A DNA stretch of 64,000 nt, from the NCBI GenBank assembly GCA_018389105.1, contig JACATO010000598.1, forward strand, positions 310,001-374,000, in the 5' to 3' direction. The notes below the pieces were generated by a model. It was not told the DNA's origin, made no database searches, and saw nothing but the letters and a program-made list of their open reading frames with translations. The position numbers and the translations under genes were made by a program. Within the stretch, counting starts at the first letter, position 1. Each line of letters begins with the position of its first letter. Source of the DNA: Nautilus pompilius. Lineage: Eukaryota; Mollusca; Cephalopoda; Nautilida; Nautilidae. Shown here in pieces: positions 47,735 through 57,950 of this stretch.

Positions 47735-49580
47735 TGCGCTCAGGTCCAAAAATAATGCTTCATTTTATGCACATGATGAAATTTGCATTTCATTAATTAG
47801 TAGCTGCAAGATCAAGGCAGCTGTTGCCATGAAAATTTGAATTCCGAGAACAATTTTTAATGTCCATTCCAAAAATTATCAGAAATGGTCTATGACTTAT
47901 TTTTGCCATAAATTAGACCAAACATGGGTATTTAATCATGTTGTGCAGTGCATGATTACATATTTGATGCATAATAATTACCAAGCAAAGTACTCGCAAA
48001 GCATGATAACTGTGTTTCTGTTACTTCTTTGTTATGGAATACAACCAGAATTTAAAGTATGAGCATTCTGTAATTATCTTCTACAGAGTTATGTTTCTAT
48101 GAAGATGCCTCTATGAACCTATGACCTTCAGAGGATAGAATGTTTGCTAAAATCACATTTGGCCATCTTCCTTCTAAGAGATGAAAACCATCCAATAATG
48201 TATGCTATTGTTTGTGTTAACATGTATTTCAGAATCACATGCTCAATTTAGCCTACCGAAATTTGCTCATTCTAAAAGCCATCCAGTGTAAATGAATTAT
48301 ATGTATCATGCAAAGTAGTAAACCATCTTTAAATACAATCTTGATGGGCTAATGTAACCATGCGAAAATTTCAAAATGAGCACGAAGACAAATACAGAAC
48401 ATCATTTATCCAGGATATCCGGAATGCCCTGGTCTCAACCAAACAATATTTCCGTTTAATGGATATTGCATAGGATGTGTTACACAGCGTAATTTGTCAT
48501 CCTAAAAATGATTAATAAACACAGGTAGTATACACAATCAAATATACTATACTGTAAACTAAAGCATTGTATTGGCCATTACTGCAAAATAATCAAGAAA
48601 TATGTGCCACCTGGGTCATGCGTAGCTTGTAAACAAGCAGGGTGCATCTAATGCCAACCATAGCACTGCATGGTGGAATGGCAACTTCAAAGATTCTAAT
48701 CTGAAACTATATCTGGTGAAAGCTGCACCAATCAATAAAATGTTGCCAACATCTGTTGGTTTTGCTTCAACTTTCCCCACTGTGCTTCTTCTGACATTAG
48801 CCACAGAAATATAGTTGGACACAAAAGTAGTTGGCAAATGACTCAAGGAGTTTGGTGTGGGAAACTGAAGCAATACAAGTACATGTTGGCGATATTTCAT
48901 TGACTGGTGCAGTTTTTAATAAATCACAGTTTTTATTCTGACAGCAGAAGTATGGCAGCAATTCTAAATGATGGCTAAATTTCTAGATAATCAATCACAG
49001 TTGAGAACCCATTTTTTTCCCATATAATGGGTGTTTCCATTATTTGGATTTCCAGATAAAAGTAGTTCTGCTATAGAAGCATACATTGTTGGATGGTTTT
49101 CATCCCTTAGAGCCAAGATGGCCAAACATGTTTTCAGTGATTCTTATACCACAGGATACGGAAATTTCATATATGCAACTTACAAACTTTTTTCAAAGAG
49201 CTGCATGGCCATTTTGACCTCTGAAGTTCAGATATTTTAAGGCTGCATATTCAGCAAGACATTTTCAGAGCACGACACTATGGAAGATTGTATTCCACAT
49301 CAAAATAACAGGAACACAGTTACTACACTTTAAAAGTGCTTTGCTTGGGAATTGCTCCAAATATAGCTTCATCCACTGCACAACATAATGGAATTGTCCA
49401 CAGTTTAATTTGAGACAAAAATAAAAGTCAGACCATTTCTGACAAATTTTGGAATGTACATAAAAAATTGTTCTAGAAACTCAAGTTTCATGGCAACAGT
49501 ATCTTGCAGCTACTGATCAATGCCATGCAGATTTTGTTAATTGTGTAAAATGAAGCATCATTTTTTGACACACCCTATGG
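47735..49580. mobile_element. Fold-back element with long inverted arms
   Basis: The stretch 47741-47893 is matched in reverse complement by 49427-49580 (shared blocks AATGCTTCATTTTA / ATGCTTCATTTTACAC, TAGTAGCTGCAAGAT, GTTGCCATGAAA, CAGAAATGGTCT). A second block pairs 48150-48215 with 49075-49140 (TTTGGCCATCTT, GATGAAAACCATCCAA, AATGTATGCT). Weaker pairing (TTCAGAGG, GGAATACAA) lies between. The arms are thus about 450-500 bp, with the loop holding 48220-48394 and a second element (48395-49070). No transposase motif is visible, so it is probably a non-autonomous element of Tc1/mariner or similar type. Confidence 0.7.
48395..49070. mobile_element. TIR element nested in the fold-back loop
   Basis: 676 bp. 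Left end CAGAACATCATTTATCCAGG and right end, reversed, CAGAACTACTTTTATCTGGA, with continued similarity for about 30 bp (TATCCGGA / AAATCCAAAT) and again at ATTTCCGTTTAATGG. TA lies before the left end; near the right end it is displaced by one base. It resembles pogo/Tigger non-autonomous elements; interior frames are uninformative. Confidence 0.65.
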
Positions 49581-49584
49581 TTGA

Positions 49585-52500
49585 GGCCCTGCATCTTTGG
49601 ATCTAGTGTGAATTGGAGGCTACACCATAAACCTCCCTTTGAGAGTCCAATGTACCTTCAGTAGAAGTTTCAACAAAATCCGAGTGAGTGAGATGGGGCA
49701 TACTTGAAAATTTTTAATGCAAAATAACTTTCACACTGAGATAAAAGAACTTTTTATAGTTACGCAACTGAGTTTTCAGCATGAACATTTTGATTATAAT
49801 GAATATTTTTTTTTTAATATTCAATCAAAATGTGGAAAGGTAATGAGCTTGGTTCTCACTTCATCCAATGTTTGGTCAGATTTGACAGCCAATTAGTTAC
49901 CATAAATGATTTAGTTTCATTTTAAAACTATCCAATCACACATTATCAGAAGTATATTAAGAAATAAACAAATACTTAGGAAATGGTGATGAGAGAGTAG
50001 AAAAATTATTAGCATCAGAATCTATCTAACCAAATTTTCAAAGAACAGCATACCATCTTGTACAACTAAGACAAATGAATGCCATATAGAAACTATATGC
50101 ACTCAAAACTATTTATGATTTTCTTGACAGAAGAGCTACAACATGTCTGAAAAAAATATCAAAATTTAAGTTTACCTAAGTTCCTATTAATGATACTATT
50201 TGAGTTATATTACAAATGATTTTAGCTTCAGAATAGACTAATTCTCCTTACTAAATTGTACATTATTTCTGTAGACATATCAAAGCAGAAAACCGATAAA
50301 CTAATGTCAATACATGCCAATAAGAAATGTGAAAATTCACTGTTTAAAAAAAAGGGGGGGTGATCTATGAAAACAGTACTTGGTAGTTGTTCAACAAGAT
50401 TAAGTAATGAACTAATGACAGTTCATACTACTAATAAGAGAATCACAAATATAAAACAAATGCTGTTTAAAATAAATAAGTTTTGTTTTATGCCCACCCT
50501 CAGCCGATTTAATCCAAGTGACCACAATATGCAATCTGGGTAGCTATCACAAATAATTAAATTTTACACTCCAGAACCGGTTTTTTGGGGAAGTTTTGTT
50601 AGATTTGGGCAGGCGGGACACTAGGTTTTGCTGGCTGACAGCGTTTGAAAGGAAGAGAGATTTAAAAACCCGCATGCATTTTAATTAATAGACATGATTA
50701 CAATCACGTGATACCTTGACTTACAGCAAAAAGGTGCCCACTTGACAGAATCTATTAATGAAAACTCATTACAACCCATCATGGCTTCTCACAATGGCAT
50801 TTAGATAATGGAAGAAACAACCATACATCTTAGGGTTTATTGATGTTGTAATCAAATATCTTTAGGATTCAAATTTTTTCCCTCCCTTTCTATTGTACTC
50901 TGCCAAGTGTATTCCATTAACAGCTGTTTTTAAATTCCCAAATGAATCAATATTTCAAAGGAATCTGTCAGACTAGGATTTTTTTGTTGTTGTTTTTAAT
51001 AGAAGTTACTGGGCAATTTTTTATATATATATATGTGTGCAGGCTTTGAAGACCTGGGCGGGTGGAAAGCTTTTAAAGTATTTGCTGCATGCATCAATAC
51101 AGTTTTTTAGTATTTTTAGGTTAAAAAAAATTATTGAAGTAGGAAAAGCTGGCAAAAACAGCATTGAGCACTGTATCAACTGCAGTGACAACAAATCAGT
51201 TCCATGCGCATTATGGGAAATATGAAAACAAGAAATGCCATTAAACTTGCCTCAAAGACAAGATGACTTTTGGTCTCCAGAGTTTGAGGTGAAGTAGAAA
51301 TATTTATTTTCAGTGGAATAAAGGAAACTTTTCTCCCAATCAGAGAAACCCACTGGTGCAAACATATCCATTACAGCTATACACAGCGCTTCTGTTTTAC
51401 CCCTATCTACAAAACCTGGATTCCAGGTTGAGGAAATACCAAAGTTAATTTGGTGAATCCTGTAAGGAAAACCAAGCAGCCGCTTAGTCTCTTAGAGTGG
51501 ATTATCTTTTATACGGTATCCAAACAAAAAATGGAAGAAAAAAAAATAAAACAAAAGATCTGAACTAAAGGGTATTTACAGATGGTCTTTCTCTAAAACA
51601 GGCAATAACACGAGGCAGAAAAACAAAGAAAAATAGGTAAAACATAACAATTATCACTAGTCTATTACATATACTGACTGTAAATATCTAAATTAACTGC
51701 CATTTTAAAAGTCTCTACACAGTATGCAAATAACAATTCTTCTGAGTATCCTTTTGCATGTAAATAGAAAACTTAATCATCTATTATTTACAGTTAAGTA
51801 CATGAATAATTATGAAAATGGATGTGCTTTTAAAATCTATGTAACAGCATGGCTCAAAATTAACGTTTACAGAAAACTCATGCATGCACCAAAATGGTAG
51901 ACTATCATGTATTTTTTTTTAACAGGAAAAGAACTTTAAAAGATGTATTTACTAACATTTTTCTATTCAAAATTGCATTAATTAGGAATGCAGAAATTTA
52001 AAAAGTTTTTGCAATAAGAATGTTTATAGAAGTTGTATATAGTACTAGGTCAATGTTGAGATTATTATTATTACACTATTATGATATTGTAATTGCATGA
52101 GTTAAAGTGAAGAAATATCAATATTTCATTGAAAATGTTAAGAACATCCCTGGATTTTGCTCTATACATCAATTAAATAATTGAATCAAGTGATAGGAAA
52201 ATGATTGCAGATACCAACTAAATGTTTACTGTTAATAATCGGTTTTTTATATGAAATAATCCCCTTATGCTTTAGCCATGCACAAGTTTGAAAACCTACT
52301 CTCATTATATCATTGTTTTGAACACTCCCTGGAGTAAGGCAGACACCACAATATTAATTAATCCCTATCTTATATTTTTAAAAACAAAAAACCTGTGCAT
52401 TTTTTTTTTTTCTTGAAGGGGGCAAGAGGGGATTCGAAGTGTTTTTATACACAGCAACTTTGTTTGTTTCCTTTTATTATTATTATTATTTACTTTTTAA

Positions 52501-52630
52501 TTGATCTTAAAACATGGAAAACTGTTAAAAACAATCAGGTGCTGCTTTTAAATAGGACAAAGTAACAACCAATTTTCTACTCTATAAATACGGTTAATTC
52601 TCTTTGATAAAGCAGATTACAACTTCATGT
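49585..52630. other. Intronic AT-rich stretch; nothing recognised
   Basis: About 3 kb without a recognisable gene or element. A short GC-richer patch lies near 50570-50650. Small open frames (51037-51225, 51176-51361) have no family motif. Confidence 0.5.
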
Positions 52631-52639
52631 AGATCTAAC

Positions 52640-53010
52640 GCGTTAGTTATTAGCCTATATGGCATTCGCCATTTCTCGGAGTAGATTACTTACTATCTGC
52701 TGGTAAGGTGAACATCGCCGAGACCGGGTGGGGGGGGGGAAACAAACAACCCCTGTCACGTGGTCTCGGCGCCGACGACGGATGCCAGCCAGTAACAATG
52801 GCGACGTCGTTAAAGTTGTTTCAATTGTGCGCGCACGTGGTTAGTTTAACCCCCCCCCTCCTCCTCTCCGTTTATACTTACCAAGGTACGGTAATCATAT
52901 CTCGACTACTGCTGTCTGGATTAGAATATACACACATGATGGCCGCATCGTTAAGGGCAGCAAACAGAACTGACGCGAGGATCGTCGTCTCGAGTTAACA
53001 TTATCACATT
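52640..53010. promoter_or_regulatory. CpG-rich block in intron 1
   Basis: CpG density is clearly higher than in the rest of the intron, with GCGCGCACGTGG (NRF-1-like site plus CACGTG), CGGCGCCGACGACGG and C-runs. It may be a regulatory element or alternative start region about 0.5-0.8 kb downstream of exon 1. The plus-strand frame 52708-52998 has no recognised product. Function is inference. Confidence 0.3.
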
Positions 53011-53269
53011 CACATTAAAACTACTCGATTTAACCGCATGACCTGGAGTTGTCAGCCCGTATGACATTTGCTACTGGGTTATAGATTTTATAGTAAATGG
53101 CAGATCTGTTTGTTAGAAAAGAAAAAGGGGGGCAGGAATAAACAATACACATAGAATATTTGTAATCCATGACGGGAACATACTCCTCCCCCTACAGGTA
53201 CAAGATTGTATATGGGTGTACGAGGGGTTCACTTACAACACATATATCTCCAAATAATCTGCCTATAAA

Positions 53270-53271
<2 letters not shown>

Positions 53272-53306
<35 letters not shown>
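53272..53306 (+). repeat. (ATT)n microsatellite
   Basis: About 11 ATT units, 180 bp from the exon 1 donor; a second imperfect TTATT-rich run lies at 53440-53467. Confidence 0.9.
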
Positions 53307-53307
<1 letters not shown>

Positions 53308-53484
53308 ACAATAGCTTGTCCTGTGGTCCCCAAGAATCATCCAGTAGCTGACTGTCGTCATCTCGACTGGTGATGGTGGCAGGTGACGATTCTCAGTCCA
53401 ACTCGTTCGTTATATGGGAATCGGATCCCGGTGCTGTTGTTGTTATTATTGTCATTATTATTATTAGAATGTCGTCTTACTTAC

Positions 53485-54079
53485 CAACAGCTGGGGGATC
53501 ATAGGAATCTCCGAGTAAAATCTCCGGCGCCGAATAGGCCAGGGACCCGCAGGAGGTCTCGAGCGTTTTGCCCGGCTTGAACATGTTGCTGAACCCGAAG
53601 TCGGTCAGCTTGACCATGCCCAGCTTCTCGAAGAACACCACGTTCTCGGGCTTGAGGTCCCGGTGCACCACATGCAGCTTGTGGCAGTAGGAGATGGCCT
53701 CCACGATCTGCCTGAAGTACTTCCTGGCCGCGCCCTCGCTCAGGCCCCGGTCGTGCTTCATGATGTAGTCGTACATGTCGCCGCCGTCCCCCAGCTCCAG
53801 GATCAGGTAGAGCTTCGTCTGCGTGTCGATCACCTCGTACAGCCGGACCACGTTCGGGTGCTGCACCAGCTTCATGCACCTCACCTCCTGGAAGAGGTGG
53901 GACTTGGACACCTCGTCCAGCTTGGTCTTGTCGATGACTTTCACGGCCACCTTCGCCCCGGTGAAGACGTGACGGGCCAGCTTGACGACGGCAAAATGGC
54001 CTCGCCCGATGGTGTCTTCCAGGTCGTACAGCCCCGCGATCTTCCCGTCGTAGTCCCCGCGCTGCTTCCGCGAAGCCAT
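53485..54079 (-). CDS. SNRK: SNRK exon 1: start codon and most of the kinase domain
   Basis: First coding exon of an SNF-related (AMPK-family) serine/threonine kinase, which phosphorylates protein substrates and in animals is activated by LKB1. It encodes residues 1-198 plus the first base of codon 199. Visible kinase landmarks are the glycine loop GRGHFAVV (25-32), beta-3 Lys47, alpha-C Glu65, HRD at 139-141, KPEN at 143-146, DFG at 160-162, activation-loop Thr175 (the position LKB1 phosphorylates in this family) and APE at 184-186. The start gives [20 protein letters not shown], matching the short N-terminus of animal SNRK proteins. The frame leaves homology right after PPAV, where the minus strand reads TTG|GTAAGT, a consensus donor, so the remaining residues G-K-stop are intron read-through. 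The exon is much more GC-rich than its AT-rich surroundings. Confidence in the family assignment is high. Confidence 0.96.
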
Positions 54080-54195
54080 GTCGTCCGTCGTCGGTCGTCG
54101 TGAGCAGAGAGGAGCCGGAGCCGAACTGCGCTGTTCATTTAACGACCATGAGAAATCCCAGGGAACCCAATCGCTCGTAAAGCCATTATCGAATT
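54080..54195 (-). other. Probable 5' UTR of SNRK
   Basis: Between the predicted start site and the ATG. The first 60 bases upstream of the ATG are rich in CGTC/CGTCG repeats. The frame that includes the SNRK ATG has no clear in-frame upstream start. The 5' end is inferred only from TATA spacing. Confidence 0.35.
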
Positions 54196-54213
54196 CATGG
54201 AAATAACCGAGCC

Positions 54214-54290
54214 TCTTCTATATTTATCACGTCTGCGCATTCCTTTGCGCATGACGTCACTCGGCGGGCTGGCCACGTGAATTCTAACCC
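54214..54290 (-). promoter_or_regulatory. Candidate core promoter of SNRK
   Basis: Upstream of the exon 1 start on the minus strand lie, from distal to proximal: CACGTG near 54283, a perfect CRE palindrome TGACGTCA at 54252-54259, two TGCGCA half-sites (54246-54251 and 54234-54239, NRF-1-like but spaced 12 bp), and an A/T box ATAAATATA at 54219-54227. A start site 25-30 bp downstream would fall near 54190 and give a roughly 110-base 5' UTR without an intron. All motifs are seen in the sequence; promoter function and transcription-factor identity are inference. Confidence 0.5.
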
Positions 54291-54544
54291 CCCCCCTCCT
54301 CCTCTCTCCCTCCATCCATCCGATCGACTTTCTTCAATGAGGAAGTCCGCCGAGTGCGGATACAGAGGGAGACGGGGCTGAAACACCAATGGCAGCTTTA
54401 ATTACGTTGTGTTGCAAATAATAGAAAGAAAAATAAAATAAACGCAGTCCGTGTCCGCGAAGGTCCCGATTATCCCCCACCGGTGTCGGTTAAAATTCCA
54501 GAGAAAGGGAGAAGTAATCTGTTCCTTTTATACGTATGTATATA

Positions 54545-54629
54545 TATATTAACAAGATCTCGCTGGAAAGCAATATAATATATACACATATGTGTGTATA
54601 TTAACAAGATCTCGGTCGAAGCAATAGAG
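54545..54629 (+). repeat. Short direct duplication
   Basis: TATATTAACAAGATCTCG occurs at about 54545 and again at about 54597, each followed by a GAA(A)GCAATA-type sequence; period about 52 bp. It abuts the CT array. Confidence 0.75.
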
Positions 54630-54638
54630 TTGTGTTAC

Positions 54639-55010
54639 TTCTCTCTCTCTCCATCTCTCTCTCTCTCTCACTCTCTCCATCTCTTCTCTCTCTCTCTCCA
54701 TCTCTTCTCTCTTTCTCTCTCTCTCCATCTCCATCTCTCTCTCTCTCACTCTCTCCATCTCTTCTCTCTCTCTCTCTCCCTCTCCATCTCTCTCTCTCTC
54801 CCTCTCTCTCTCTCTCTCCTCCTCTTTCTCTCTTCTCTCTCTCCATCTCCATCTCTCTCTCTCTCACCTCTCTCCATCTCTCTCCATCTCTTCTCTCTCT
54901 CTCTCTCTTTCTATCTCTCTGTCTCTCTCCATATCTTCTCTCTTTCTCTCTCCATCTCTTCTCTCTCACTCTCTCCATCTCTCTCTCTCTCTCTCCATCT
55001 CTCTCTCTCT
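54639..55010 (+). repeat. CT-rich tandem array with CCAT spacers
   Basis: About 370 bp of (CT)n broken regularly by CCATCT, CACT and TTCT units. The long Ser/Leu frames on the plus strand and the Arg/Glu frames on the minus strand are by-products of this composition, not genes. It lies about 0.45 kb upstream of the SNRK promoter cluster. Confidence 0.95.
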
Positions 55011-55019
55011 TTTTTTTTC

Positions 55020-56140
55020 TTCTTTCCAAGGTATCCGTTCTCGTTATCATCGTGTTGTCCCTACCGAAAACTGCCGGCACATCATGTGGTCCGTGCGTGT
55101 TTCTTTCAGGAAGCCCTGCTGACACGACCTGGCAGTTAGAGAACAGAAAAATTCTGCTTATTTACCCGCCCAGTCGAAGCAATCGATGAAACCTTCAGCG
55201 TGAATTTTGGACAGAACCCCGCCCTGCACACACTCACTCACACTCACACTCACTCACTCACACTCACACACCTTAAAGAAATGTTCTCTATGTAAAAAAA
55301 AAAAAAAAAAATTAAGTGAAAATTATAAAATAATACTTTTTCTTTGAATTGTATTTTTACAAATTATCTTGCATAGAAGAACCAAACATTCATTTTGCGG
55401 ACAGATTTTTAGCTTTAAAACTTTTGGACTTTGGTCCCCAGAAATCTATAATTGCTGGAAGGGTCAAAAAGAAGACTTCATAATTCGAAACCTTAAAAAA
55501 AAAAATTCTTTTAAAAATCTTTCTTCGAGAAAAATATTTTGGCTTTACCGTTAACAAATATTTTAAATTCATGTTAATCCCAATGTATACAATATATCCA
55601 TGGTATTTCAAAGATTTGATTATGAAAGATTACTTAAATTCTATTATTCCGCAAACTAATAAATAAATAAATGAAAATGAACGTGAGAAAGACAGTTTTA
55701 ACCATTTCACCGTCTTGAATAAACTTGAAGTCCTTTTTAACAAAGTCCAGTTGCTGAATATTTATTAGTTGATCATTTTTCTAACCATTTCTGAAACGGA
55801 AATGTCTCATCTGTTCCTTCTATAAATAATCCTCAAAGCACACTTTACACAGAATACCCTGAAACGAAAAGATGGGAAGAGGAGTAGGATAGTTCGCAAT
55901 GAGCCAGAACGTATTCTTCACAGTCTCCAAATCGCTTGTTTGTTTCGGATAGTTATCACTCTAATGGCTGATGTCAGAATTCTTCTCCAGGTTACAGCAT
56001 CTCTTTCCTCCCCGAGAGCCTCTAGCTATGTCAACAGTTCCGAACAATTATCAGTGTACTTCAGTGTTTATCGGGTAGCTGCTGCAAAGCTTTATTTGAT
56101 AACCAGAGTTTTCTTCTGCATGTGGTATAATGGCTAATGA
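55020..56140. other. Upstream flank, no gene seen
   Basis: Contains a (CACT)n minisatellite at 55227-55271, an A-run at 55294-55310 and AT-rich sequence. The frame 55369-55554 has no family motif. Confidence 0.5.
55227..55271 (+). repeat. (CACT/CACA)n minisatellite
   Basis: Mixed CACACT and CACTCA units repeated over 45 bp. Confidence 0.85.
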
Positions 56141-56194
56141 TATCTCTCTCTCTCTCTCTCTCTCTCCATCTGTCTCCCCATCTCTCTACTCTTT

Positions 56195-56236
<42 letters not shown>

Positions 56237-56326
56237 TGTCTCCCCATCTCTCTACTCTTTTAAGTCTCTCTCTCTCTCCATCTGTCTCCCCATCTCTCTA
56301 CTCTTTTAAGCTCTCTCTCTCTCTCT

Positions 56327-56381
<55 letters not shown>

Positions 56382-56457
56382 CCCCCTCTCTCTATCTCTC
56401 TCTCTCTCCTCTCCCCATCTCTCTACTCTTTTAAGTGTTTCTCTCTCTCTCTCTCTG
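56141..56457 (+). repeat. CT array with a 33-bp higher-order unit
   Basis: (CT)n separated by nearly identical copies of a unit running from CCATCTGTCTCCCC to CTCTACTCTTTTAAG at 56166-56199, 56232-56264 and 56278-56310, plus a partial copy at 56411-56435. The Ser/Leu frame 56137-56565 is an artefact of it. Confidence 0.95.
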
Positions 56458-56459
56458 TT

Positions 56460-57950
56460 CATCATGCTGTTACTGCTAATAAAAACAACACATCGAGATG
56501 CATGTAAATATGCATTATCTATCAGAGGTTCACATTTTAGAGACCTAAACGGCCAGTCGATCTAAATCAGCAGGAATACCGTGTCTCGCCTCCTTAACAG
56601 GACTCTTCGTGCGCGCGCGTTCCTAGCGGACACGCACTTGCACTTGTAAATATAAACTGTCTTCAGCTTCTTTCCATACGATTAGCAACATTTGGCAGAG
56701 AGAGAAAAATGGCCACAATAATCACTGCTAGTCCTTTTGTTATTGTTTAAACTGTTCACTTAGCGGTAGGCAACTCCGGGTAATTTTTATTCACACTGTT
56801 ACAGTTTTTTCTCCCAATCCAGTAATATAAACCCTTGCGTGGTTTTCGTAGCTGTCTCTGCGATAACTTTACAGATAAAGGAGAAAAACGCTAAATGATT
56901 GGGGGGGGTGTGTGTTAGCGGGGTAACTCCCTCATTCCCTCAGCACGGCAAGCAGGTTTTCAGATTGTACAGGGACGTGGGCAGACTATTTATACTCTTA
57001 AAGTTTCTCTCTCTCTCTCTCTTTTTAAAGCGACGAGAGCGAGTTAGCTAAACTTTCGTTTCCTGTAGATTTTTTTGGAATGCGAGATAAGAGAAACTTC
57101 CAGAGCGAAAACCAATTTTCCGGCTAACAGCGAGGTAATAATACACGGAGACGAAAATAGCACCGATAGGCGGCGGGAGAGGAGAGGTCAGCTTAAATGT
57201 CTGTTGCCTGACGGGAATCCGAACCGATACTCGATGCTTTATTTTGCTAATATCGACACTGATTAGCTTGTTCACAAAGTTGATATCTCGACATATGGAG
57301 AGGGGGAGGGGAGAACTCTGCAAGCAGTAAAATGGTAATGCACTTTTCCTTCTCAATTTCAATACCCGGCCAAGCGTTCACCTAAAGGCTTTTTTTTTTT
57401 AAATTTTATTTCACTTTTCGTCGACCACATTCCGGATTTTTGCCGGGACCCACATTTATATAGCTTTTTCGCGAAGAATGGTGCGGGCGTAAGATGCCGG
57501 CAAGAATGGCACGAGTCAGTTCGCGACGGATGGGTGGAATGAATGGCTGCTATAAACAGCCTCAAAGGCACTAACAGCAGCAGCAGCAGTGAATAGACAG
57601 ACGCTACTCGCCGGTTGCTTGCCTTCGGATTTCACGCGGATTTATGTCTAGTTTCGCGCTTTAACTTAGAATAACTAATGTTAACAAGAAACGGGTATTA
57701 AAGCGCGGGGTGGGGAGTTACAGGTTTAGGAGGAGGAATTTTTTTCCGTGGCAAAAATCGCCTTAGCGTTTCTCGTTCTTATGGTTTAGGCCAGAGTTGT
57801 CTGACCATGCCGGCGCTGCGATCCACTGGCCCACCGGAAGTTGTTAATATAAAATCATATAAACACGCAAACTTTAGTCCAATGTGGCGCCTTCAAAGTT
57901 CGCCCCGCCTGTTTATATATATATAGCATTTAAAGATGTTTTAATCTGGT
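56460..57950. other. Upstream flank; no gene seen
   Basis: Moderately CpG-containing unique sequence with a short (CT)n at 57005-57022 and (CAG)n at 57573-57589. The frames at 57048-57571 have no recognised motif. Could hold distal regulatory sequence. Confidence 0.4.

Larger units (their letters stand above)
22024..53484 (-). other. SNRK intron 1 (31.5 kb)
   Basis: Bounded by GTAAGT (53479-53484) and TTACAG (22024-22029) on the minus strand. It joins phase-1 exon ends so that Asp199 of the kinase domain is restored. It contains most of the transposons listed here in both orientations. I found no other conserved host exon inside it. Confidence 0.9.

Noticed and set aside
52708-52998. Novel 96-codon gene in the CpG-rich block
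   Set aside because: No family motif; the frame is open because of C/G runs and CpG composition.
53663-54103. 146-codon plus-strand frame over SNRK exon 1 and other overlapping frames there
   Set aside because: Shadow of a GC-rich exon; the minus-strand frame has every kinase motif.
54594-55189. Long Ser/Leu-rich (plus) and Arg/Glu-rich (minus) open frames
   Set aside because: They are translations of a CT tandem array; stop codons are simply absent from CT-only DNA.
56141-56457. CRISPR-like spaced repeats
   Set aside because: The spacers are themselves CT microsatellite; eukaryotic setting, no cas genes.
56137-56565. 142-codon Ser/Leu frame
   Set aside because: Same cause: it lies on the second CT array with its 33-bp unit.
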